A stretch of DNA of 64,000 nucleotides from Comamonas composti DSM 21721 (lineage in GTDB: Bacteria > Pseudomonadota > Gammaproteobacteria > Burkholderiales > Burkholderiaceae_C), in NCBI RefSeq assembly GCF_000429845.1, contig NZ_KE386972.1:187976-251975 (forward strand). Direction: 5' to 3'. The notes under the pieces were generated by a model that had not been told where the DNA came from, did not search any database, and worked only from the letters and a program-made list of their open reading frames with translations. Below are positions 54,437 to 61,431 of this stretch, piece after piece. The position numbers and the translations under genes are program-made. Within the stretch, counting starts at the first letter, position 1. Each line of letters starts with the position of its first letter.

Positions 54437-56677
54437 ATGCAGACGCTGGAATCCGCCCTACCCACAAAGCCGCTGGATACCGATACACCCCGAACCCTAC
54501 CCGACAACAAGCAGGCCTCATCCAAGCAATGGCGCATACCGCCGCATACCACGCACGATGACCCCTTGCTGGCCTGCCTGATCGAGCTGACCCGCCTGCA
54601 CGGCCGCCCTCTGACCGCCCAGGCCCTGAGCAATGGCTTGCCACTGGTCAACAATCGGCTCACGCCCTCGCTTCTGGAACGTGCTGCCACGCGCGCGCAC
54701 TACACGACGCGCATCGTGCAGCGCCATCTCGACAACCTGCCTCAAGAACTGTTTCCGATTCTTGTCCTGCTCAAGGGCAACCGGGCCTGCCTGTTGCTGC
54801 AGCAACAGCCCGGTGGGAGCTTTCTTGTGCACTACCCCGAGGCTGGCAGCCCGGTCACCGTGCCGCAGGAGCAACTGCAGGAGCAATATGCAGGCCTGCT
54901 GTGCTTCATACGCCCTCAGTTCCAGGCCGAGCCCAATGTAGAGGCTTCGCCAGCTCCCTCCCCGCGCAGCAGCCATTGGTTCTGGGCCGTGGTGCTCAGC
55001 AACTGGCGCCTGTATCGCGATGCCTTGCTCGCTGCCGTTTTGATCAACCTCTTTGCCCTGGCCATTCCGCTGTTCAACATGAATGTCTATGACCGGGTTG
55101 TACCCAACAACGCCGTCGAGACCCTGTGGGTGCTCTCCTTGGGCATGCTGCTGGTGCTGGGCTTCAACTACCTGCTCACCACGGCCCGCGCCTATGTGGT
55201 CGACACGGCAGGCAAGCGCATCGACGTCAAGCTCTCGGCGCAGATCATGGAGCGCGTGCTTGACCTGCGCATGGAAGGCCGCCCCGCCTCGGTCGGTTCG
55301 TTTGCAGCCAACCTGCGCTCCTTCGAGTCCGTGCGCGACTTCATCGCCTCGGCCAGTCTGACGACGCTGGTGGACCTGCCCTTTGTACTTCTTTTCCTCG
55401 CCGTGCTGGCCTGGATCTCGCCCTGGCTGCTGATTCCCACGATCTGCGCGATTGTCATCGTGCTTGCCGTCTCCTTCGTGGCCCAGGCCAAGCTCGAACG
55501 CCTGACCATGCTCAGCTTTCAGGCATCTGCCCAGCGCAATGCGCTACTGGTCGAGTCGTTGACCAATCTCGAAGCCGTCAAGACCCTCAACGCACAAAGC
55601 GGTGTTCAGCGCCGCTGGGAAAGCTCCACCCAGTTCCTGGCCTACATCGGGGGCAAGACCAAGCTCACCTCATCGGCGACCGTCAACTTCGTGCAGACCA
55701 TGCAGCAATTGACGACCGTGGCCGTCGTCATCATCGGCGTCTATCAGGTGCAGGCCCAGGCCATGTCCATGGGCGGCATCATCGCCGCCTCCATGATCGC
55801 CGGCCGCTGCCTTGCGCCGCTGGGCCAGGTTGCCGGCCTGATGATGCAGTTCCACAGCGCTCGCACTTCGCTGGGCTCCATAGACGGCTACATGAACATG
55901 CCAGTCGAGCATCCTGCCGGGCAAGACTTCATCGCCCGTCCGCAGCTCCAGGGAGCCATCGAATTCCAGCAGGTCGTCTTCAGCTATCCGGGAAGCCAGC
56001 AAGCTGCGCTCAACGGCATCTCTTTTTCTGTCAAGGCCGGCGAGCGTGTCGGCATCATAGGCCGCATAGGCTCGGGCAAGAGCACGCTCGAAAAGCTGGT
56101 TCTGGGCCTCTACCAACCAAGCAAGGGGGCCATCCTCATCGATGGTGTGGACACCCGACAGATCGCTCCCACCGACCTGCGCCGCGCCATAGGCCATGTC
56201 CCTCAGGACCCCTTGCTGTTTCTTGGAAGCCTCAAACAGAACCTGCTGATCGGTGCCCCCTATGCGACCGAAGCCGACATGTTGCATGCAGCGCGCATCG
56301 CAGGCGTGGACGAATTTGCAGCCCGTCACCCTCAGGGGTATGACATGGCCATTGGCGAGCGCGGAGAATCACTCTCCGGAGGCCAGCGCCAATCGATTGC
56401 TGTGGCCCGTGCGCTGATCAACGACCCGACCATCCTGCTGCTCGATGAGCCCAGCAGCAACCTTGACAATCAGAGCGAAACCCAGCTCAGGCGCCGCCTT
56501 TTGCAGGCCAGCCCGGGAAAGACCATGCTGCTCGTCACCCATCGCATGGCACTGCTCGAACTCGTCGAACGGCTCATCGTCATAGATAACGGCACCATCG
56601 TCGCCGATGGGCCCAAGGAACAGGTCATCCTGGCTCTCAAGCAAGGGCAGATCGCAAGCCTGAAAGGCCAGGCATGA
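54437..56677 (+). CDS. lapB: Type I secretion ABC transporter (LapB-like) with C39-like domain
   Basis: 746 aa. The N-terminal region (about 40-170: DDPLLACLIELTRLHGRPLT, FPILVLLKGNRACLLL) is a C39-peptidase-like domain with no catalytic Cys at the usual position, so it should bind but not cut substrate. Six membrane helices follow (about 195-480). The ATPase has Walker A GRIGSGKST near residue 541 and the signature LSGGQRQSIAVARAL near 645, with LLLDEPSSNLD. It exports large unfolded RTX adhesins in one step. The stop overlaps the lapC start. Confidence 0.93.
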   Translation: MQTLESALPTKPLDTDTPRTLPDNKQASSKQWRIPPHTTHDDPLLACLIELTRLHGRPLTAQALSNGLPLVNNRLTPSLLERAATRAHYTTRIVQRHLDNLPQELFPILVLLKGNRACLLLQQQPGGSFLVHYPEAGSPVTVPQEQLQEQYAGLLCFIRPQFQAEPNVEASPAPSPRSSHWFWAVVLSNWRLYRDALLAAVLINLFALAIPLFNMNVYDRVVPNNAVETLWVLSLGMLLVLGFNYLLTTARAYVVDTAGKRIDVKLSAQIMERVLDLRMEGRPASVGSFAANLRSFESVRDFIASASLTTLVDLPFVLLFLAVLAWISPWLLIPTICAIVIVLAVSFVAQAKLERLTMLSFQASAQRNALLVESLTNLEAVKTLNAQSGVQRRWESSTQFLAYIGGKTKLTSSATVNFVQTMQQLTTVAVVIIGVYQVQAQAMSMGGIIAASMIAGRCLAPLGQVAGLMMQFHSARTSLGSIDGYMNMPVEHPAGQDFIARPQLQGAIEFQQVVFSYPGSQQAALNGISFSVKAGERVGIIGRIGSGKSTLEKLVLGLYQPSKGAILIDGVDTRQIAPTDLRRAIGHVPQDPLLFLGSLKQNLLIGAPYATEADMLHAARIAGVDEFAARHPQGYDMAIGERGESLSGGQRQSIAVARALINDPTILLLDEPSSNLDNQSETQLRRRLLQASPGKTMLLVTHRMALLELVERLIVIDNGTIVADGPKEQVILALKQGQIASLKGQA

Positions 56678-58131
56678 ACGACACCGTCAGCCCCCCCCCA
56701 AAGTCTTCGCCTGAGCAAGCCTCGCAAAAACAGCAAGCCCCCAAGCCTCGGCGCAAGCCAAGTCGCATCCGCCAGTATTTTCGGCGCATGGAAAGCTGGC
56801 TGCTTTACGGCGAGTCTGCCGTAGGCACGCATGACCCCGCAGATCTCGCTGCCGATGCGCAATGGGCTGTCGGCCAGCAGCAGGCCCGCGGCTCGCGCCT
56901 TTTGCTCTGGGCCTCGTTGCTCACGGTGATCGTGCTCATCACCTGGGCCAGTCTGGGCCGTATCGACGAAGTCGTGCGCGGCCAGGGCAAGGTAGTTCCC
57001 TCGCGCCAGATTCAGGTGGTGCAAAGCCTGGATGGAGGCATCGTCGAGGAAATCCTCACCCGGCCGGGGGAGACCGTCCAGCAAGGCCAGGTCCTGCTGC
57101 GCATCGACCCCACACGCTATAGCGCCTCTCTTGGTGAAAACAAGGCCGAGTCACTATCGCTGCAGGCCAAGGCAGCGCGCCTGGAAGCCTTGGCCACGGG
57201 CCAGCCGTTTCACGTTTCCGATGAGCTGGTCAAGGCCGCTCCCGACGCTGTGGGCATGGAGCGCCGAGTCTGGGAGTCCCGCACGCAGGAGCTCAACACC
57301 ACGGTCAGCATCGCCCGCGACCAGCTGGGGCAAAGGCAGCAGGAGCTACGCGCCACACAGGCCCAGCGCGACCAGGCAGCGGCCAGTTGCAGCCTCACCA
57401 ACGACGAGCTCAATGTCACCCGCCCTTTGCTCAAGACAGGAGCAGTGTCCGAAGTCGACCTGCTGCGTCTGCAACGCGATGTGGCCCGCTTCTGTGGCGA
57501 AGCCCGGTCAGCCGGTGCGCAGATGGAGCGTATCCGCGCTGCGATCTCGGAAGCCGATCGCAAGATCCGCGAGTCCGAGCTCACGATTCGCAACCAGGCG
57601 AGTGCCGAGCTCTCCGAGACACGCACCAAGCTCTCCACGCTGGAGCAGGGCCAGCGTGCTCTGGCCGACCGTGTCAAGCTTGCCGAAGTGCGCTCACCCG
57701 TGCGCGGAACCATCAACAATCTGCTGGTCAATACCGTGGGCGGAGTCGTACAGCCAGGCAAGGACATTCTCGACATCGTGCCCAGCGACGACAGCTTGCT
57801 GCTCGAAGTCCAGGTCAGCCCCCGCGACATAGGCTTCTTGCATTTTGGCCAGAAAGCCGAGGTCAAGTTCACGGCCTACGATTTCGCCATCTACGGTGGA
57901 CTGGTCGGCAAGGTCGAGCAGATCGGGGCCAGCACCATCACCGATGAGCGTGGCAACACCTTCTACATCGTCAAGGTTCGTACCGAACGCGCCCACGTCG
58001 GTGATGACAGCCGCCCCGTCATTCCGGGCATGCAAGCCGAGGTCCACGTCCTCACCGGCCAGCGCACGCTGATGCAATACCTGCTCAAACCCATATTGCG
58101 AGCCAAATCCAATGCATTCATCGAGCGCTGA
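56674..58131 (+). CDS. lapC: HlyD-family membrane fusion protein (LapC-like)
   Basis: 485 aa. A basic cytoplasmic N-terminus, one membrane helix (about 75-95, LLLWASLLTVIVLITWASLG), a lipoyl-like half motif (GKVVPSRQIQVVQSLDGGIV), a long coiled coil (about 180-330) and the closing beta-barrel (VRSPVRGTINNLLVNTVGGV, QKAEVKFTAYDFAIYGGL). It bridges LapB and the TolC-like channel in the periplasm. ATGA overlap with lapB. Confidence 0.92.
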   Translation: MNDTVSPPPKSSPEQASQKQQAPKPRRKPSRIRQYFRRMESWLLYGESAVGTHDPADLAADAQWAVGQQQARGSRLLLWASLLTVIVLITWASLGRIDEVVRGQGKVVPSRQIQVVQSLDGGIVEEILTRPGETVQQGQVLLRIDPTRYSASLGENKAESLSLQAKAARLEALATGQPFHVSDELVKAAPDAVGMERRVWESRTQELNTTVSIARDQLGQRQQELRATQAQRDQAAASCSLTNDELNVTRPLLKTGAVSEVDLLRLQRDVARFCGEARSAGAQMERIRAAISEADRKIRESELTIRNQASAELSETRTKLSTLEQGQRALADRVKLAEVRSPVRGTINNLLVNTVGGVVQPGKDILDIVPSDDSLLLEVQVSPRDIGFLHFGQKAEVKFTAYDFAIYGGLVGKVEQIGASTITDERGNTFYIVKVRTERAHVGDDSRPVIPGMQAEVHVLTGQRTLMQYLLKPILRAKSNAFIER

Positions 58132-58161
58132 GATCACACAACAACAATGAAGGAATACGCC

Positions 58162-58851
58162 ATGCAAGCACATCCGGTACTGATGGTGACGCAGAACACC
58201 AGCCTCTGGCAGCACTGGCAGCAGCTGAGCTCTGCGCGCTGGCAGGCAACCCGTGGCCAGAACCTGCAGGACCTGCAGCGCTGGGCCTTGCAGTCCCGCC
58301 AGTTGGTCATGCTTGATGCGGCCTTGCCACGCCTGCCCAGTTGGGATGACGCCATATGGACTCCGTTGCTGCAGGGCATGAAAGTGCTGGTCCTCAATGC
58401 ACGGCCCAATGATTCCGAAGGCCGCCAAGCACTGGCCCGGGGGGCCAGCGGTTACGCACACGCCTATGCATCGGCCGAATCACTGAGCACCGTTCTCCAG
58501 AACATCGGCGCGGGCAGCATCTGGCTGGGCCGCAGCCTGTTGCAGCGCCTGCTGCAGGACGTCGACAGCCGCTTGCCACCACCCGAGCCACAAAGCTGGA
58601 TCGAAAGCCTGAGCCCGCGTGAGCAGGAAGTCGCACGCCTTGCCTCCCTGGGCAACAGCAACCCTGATATTGCCGAGCGCCTGGGCATCAGCGAACGCAC
58701 GGTGCGTGCACATCTTTCCGCGATTTTTGAAAAACTCGAGGTCAGTGACCGCCTCATGCTGGCGCTCAAGATACATGGCATAGCCCATGATTCGCCGCGC
58801 AGCACTGGCGCCAGTGCCCCGCGCAAGTCCCCTGCACTGGAAGACCGCTGA
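58162..58851 (+). CDS. LuxR-type regulator with degenerate receiver domain
   Basis: 229 aa from the ATG at 58162, which has GAAGGAA at proper distance; an earlier ATG at 58147 is less likely. The C-terminal LuxR HTH is clear (LSPREQEVARLASLGNSNPD, IAERLGISERTVRAHLSAIF). The N-terminal 130 residues look like a receiver (VMLDAALPRLP; GASGYAHAYASAESL), but the acidic pair after strand 1 is missing (VTQNTSLW) and the Thr and Lys positions read Asn and Ala/Tyr. Phosphorylation is therefore doubtful. It follows lapC by 30 bases and probably adjusts adhesin or exporter expression. Confidence 0.82.
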   Translation: MQAHPVLMVTQNTSLWQHWQQLSSARWQATRGQNLQDLQRWALQSRQLVMLDAALPRLPSWDDAIWTPLLQGMKVLVLNARPNDSEGRQALARGASGYAHAYASAESLSTVLQNIGAGSIWLGRSLLQRLLQDVDSRLPPPEPQSWIESLSPREQEVARLASLGNSNPDIAERLGISERTVRAHLSAIFEKLEVSDRLMLALKIHGIAHDSPRSTGASAPRKSPALEDR

Positions 58852-59622
58852 GCACTGCCTCACCCGAGATCGCCTGGCACCCTTATTCAGGTGAGGCCTT
58901 CAACAGGCGCCGGTCTCGCAGCGATCGCCAGGCCTGAAGGGCCAAGGCTTCCCGTCTTTCATCAAAACGGCTGATACGCTCAGGCAGCGCGTTTTGCCGC
59001 AGGCAGTGCACCGGGAACGGTCTGCCGAATCCGCAGCGTGTCAGGTCTGGCCGGTGACCGGGGATGGCAGCCTTCTCAAGCCCACCGTCCTGGCCAGCGC
59101 CATCCGTCAAAGTCCACGCCCGGGCCATGTGCCAGCCCGGGCAGCCTGTGCCTGTTCTGGCTAGGCGGCCTCAATTCTGAAAGGTGTTGCACTTCAGATT
59201 TGAGCTCGCCGGGCGATTGCATCTAAGAACGGCCAACACCTCCCAGCAAACCACAGGTTTGATGGCATCGATTTTGAGATGCGCTTGCCCTGCATGGACG
59301 AATCGAGCCTCGCGCAACAGACAGCGCTCGCACTTCAGCCTGCATGCCGGCTTGCTCCCCCCTACCTGCAAACCCGGCACTCCACAGCCCACACCTGTCT
59401 CGCACATATTGCAAAACATTCTCCGGAAATCAGCAGCAAGCTCGTCCAGCCATGCAGTTCTGCGAGAGCAAGCCGATCCCTAGGTGTGGAAGGCAAGTGC
59501 CTGTGACCCATTGATCGCGGATAACGCGCTCTATTGTCCGCATGTACCCCGACCGCACAGTCGCTTGAGATAGGAGGGCGCGCACAGGCCCCATCGAGTC
59601 ACGCAGGGAGTACGTCGGCACC
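58852..59622. other. Gene-free region between the LuxR gene and lapG
   Basis: No convincing gene. GCCTCACC at 58857-58864 pairs with GGTGAGGC at 58890-58897 with a long loop and could be a weak terminator. A minus-strand frame at 58883-59128 (81 codons) has no ribosome-binding site or family match. The segment 59217-59300 resembles 61215-61320 on the other side of lapG-lapD. The last 100 bases should hold the lapG promoter. Confidence 0.5.
59217..59300 (+). repeat. Diverged direct repeat, left copy
   Basis: TTGCATCT at 59217-59224 and GATGGCATCGATTTTGAGAT followed by GCGCTTGCCCTGCATG at 59261-59296 align with 61215-61222 and 61281-61316. Roughly four fifths of the 40-base core match by eye. 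The pair brackets lapG and the lapD-like gene. Confidence 0.45.
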
Positions 59623-60321
59623 ATGAAGCAGTCCTCCTCTTTAGGAATACCGGCTTTTTTGCATGCACTGCTGACCACGGTGGCATGGCTGCTCTTGTGG
59701 CCGCTGCCCATCTCGGGATGCAGCAGCCCCCTGGGATTCGACACGGCCAAATTACAGCAATTCATGCAGGTGCAATACGGCTCCCGGGGCGTACAGGCAC
59801 TTGATTCGTGGCTGGGCATGCTGAACCAAGGGGCGAAGCAGTCAGAACAGCTACAGCTGCAAACGGTCAACACTTTCTGGAACGAGATCATGCTGAGCTC
59901 AAGCGATTCTGTCGTCTGGGGAGAGATCGATCACTGGGCGACACCGCTCGAAAGCCTGGGCAAGCGTGCCGGTGACTGTGAGGACTTCGTGATCGGCAAA
60001 TATTTCTCCCTGATACGCCTGGGTATGCCAGCAGAGAAGCTGCGCCTCATTTATGTGCGCGCACATCAGAGCGGCCTGGGCAGCAGCACGGCCCACATGG
60101 TGCTCGGCTTCTACGAAACACCGGATGCCGACCCGCTCATTCTGGACAGCCTGATGGGCGACACCTTGCCCGCAAGTCAGCGCCAGGATCTCACGCCCGT
60201 GTTCAGCTTCAACAAGCTGGGTATTTATGTGACGGGTGCCAACCAGACTCCTCCTGTGGAGCGCATCAGCCGCTGGCGCGGACTTGTGGAGCGCATGCGC
60301 AAAGAAGGATTCATGCCATGA
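59623..60321 (+). CDS. lapG: Periplasmic adhesin protease, LapG-type transglutaminase-like
   Basis: 232 aa. The Cys-His-Asp triad of the bacterial transglutaminase-like (BTLCP) family is complete: Cys119 (KRAGDCEDFVIGKY), His158 (STAHMVLGFYE) and Asp175 (LILDSLMGD). The Asp118/Glu120 neighbours are those that bind calcium in LapG. LapG cuts the N-terminus of LapA-like adhesins and so releases them from the surface. The N-terminal hydrophobic stretch ends ISGC at residue 33, which fits a lipobox; LapG proteins are normally soluble. The stop overlaps the start of the lapD-like gene. Confidence 0.9.
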   Translation: MKQSSSLGIPAFLHALLTTVAWLLLWPLPISGCSSPLGFDTAKLQQFMQVQYGSRGVQALDSWLGMLNQGAKQSEQLQLQTVNTFWNEIMLSSSDSVVWGEIDHWATPLESLGKRAGDCEDFVIGKYFSLIRLGMPAEKLRLIYVRAHQSGLGSSTAHMVLGFYETPDADPLILDSLMGDTLPASQRQDLTPVFSFNKLGIYVTGANQTPPVERISRWRGLVERMRKEGFMP

Positions 60322-61103
60322 ACACCGCACCGCATCGCACCAGCCTCCGCGAAAATCGCATGTCGCTGCTTACGCGGCTTTTGCTTGGTGTGAGCCTGGC
60401 CATGCTGGGCCTGCTGGTCGGCAGCCTGGCTTTAGGCATCAACGCGGCGCGGCAATACCTCGATGCGCAACTGCGGCTGGGCAGCGAAAACGCTGCTTCG
60501 TCATTGGCACTCTCACTGTCTCAGCCCTCGAACCAGGACCCCGTCACCCGCGAATTGCTGATGCTGGCCTTGTTCGATAGCGGGCAGTTTCTCCATATAC
60601 GCCTCATCTCCCCCGACGGCACCGCCCTCTTCGTCCGCGAACAAGCCCGGCCCGCAAGACAGGTACCTCAATGGTTTTCACAGCTGCTGCCGCTGACTCG
60701 CCCCTGGGCCGAACGCTCCATCAGCAATGGCTGGCATCAGACCGGTCGGCTCTCGGTGGCAGTAGACAACAGCCATGCCAGCAATGCTCTCTGGCACAGC
60801 AGCATCTATATGAGCCTGTTCTCACTGGGAGCCGGCGTGCTCTGGGCGGTTTTTGCCGCATCGCTGCTGCGCTGGTTTCAGCGCCTGCTGCACGAAGAAG
60901 TCCTGGAGCAGATCCAGGCAATCGGTAACCAGACACCTGCTTGTGCCTATGTACGTCTGACGGAGCAGGACTCTCTGGCCCAGACCATCGACGACACCCG
61001 AAAACGCGTGCATGAAAGCCTCCATGGTCGAGGGCAGTTCATCCGAACGACTGCGGCCACGGAAATGCAGGTGCCCCAAGCAACGCCGGCAACACCAAGC
61101 TGA
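60318..61103 (+). CDS. lapD: LapD-like inner-membrane protein lacking GGDEF and EAL domains
   Basis: 261 aa. Compared with LapD (about 650 aa) it keeps the first membrane helix (LLLGVSLAMLGLLVGSLALG), the periplasmic LapD_MoxY_N domain (NAASSLALSLSQPSNQDPVT; LFDSGQFLHIRLISPDGTAL; PQWFSQLLPL; SNGWHQTGRLSVAV), the second helix (MSLFSLGAGVLWAVFAASLL) and a HAMP-like helix. It then ends in an unrelated tail (RGQFIRTTAATEMQVPQATP). The GGDEF and c-di-GMP-binding EAL domains are absent, and no frame downstream encodes them. It is coupled to lapG by ATGA. It should still bind LapG in the periplasm but cannot sense c-di-GMP by itself. Confidence 0.85.
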   Translation: MNTAPHRTSLRENRMSLLTRLLLGVSLAMLGLLVGSLALGINAARQYLDAQLRLGSENAASSLALSLSQPSNQDPVTRELLMLALFDSGQFLHIRLISPDGTALFVREQARPARQVPQWFSQLLPLTRPWAERSISNGWHQTGRLSVAVDNSHASNALWHSSIYMSLFSLGAGVLWAVFAASLLRWFQRLLHEEVLEQIQAIGNQTPACAYVRLTEQDSLAQTIDDTRKRVHESLHGRGQFIRTTAATEMQVPQATPATPS

Positions 61104-61214
61104 CGGCCTGCTACAGACATCACTAGAAATCAAGTCAAAACGATATCAAGCCCAATATAGACAAGCGGTTCACGCTATCTATAAGAGAGCAGACTCTATG
61201 TGCACACAAGGCGG

Positions 61215-61320
61215 TTGCATCTGAATCCTCGGCCTGAGCGCTTGCCGGTATGGCCCCTTCCCCCACCGGGGGAAGACTGTGATGGCATGGGCTTTGAGAT
61301 GCGATTGCGCTGTATGCCCA
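61215..61320 (+). repeat. Diverged direct repeat, right copy
   Basis: TTGCATCT (61215-61222) and GATGGCATGGGCTTTGAGAT then GCGATTGCGCTGTATG (61281-61316) align with 59217-59300. The distance between the two conserved blocks is 22 bases larger here. Confidence 0.45.
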
Positions 61321-61350
61321 CACCAGGTCCATCCGATCCGCACTCTCTGC

Positions 61351-61390
61351 AAAGAAAAGACGCCTGCACTCCTCCAGGAATGCAGGCGCC
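61351..61390 (-). terminator. Rho-independent terminator of the adhesin gene
   Basis: Read leftwards, CGCCTGCA pairs with TGCAGGCG (61381-61388 and 61361-61368) and is followed by TCTTTTCTTT. It lies about 45 bases after the adhesin stop. Confidence 0.7.
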
Positions 61391-61431
61391 TTGTGCCCTA
61401 TTGCAGCCAGCCCGCTATCGGGCTGCACTCA

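Larger units (their letters stand above)
61104..61431. other. Gene-free region between the convergent lapD-like and adhesin genes
   Basis: Contains the right copy of the diverged repeat (61215-61320) and the adhesin terminator (61351-61390). AT-richer than its surroundings at 61120-61200. I see no gene and no trace of the missing LapD cytoplasmic domains. Confidence 0.55.

Noticed and set aside
58883..59128. 81-codon minus-strand frame in the gap before lapG
   Set aside because: No ribosome-binding site, no family match, typical of a chance frame in GC-rich DNA.
60318..61103. Sensor kinase of the MoxY type
   Set aside because: The periplasmic domain family also occurs in MoxY kinases, but no kinase domain follows and the overlap with lapG favours a LapD-type role.
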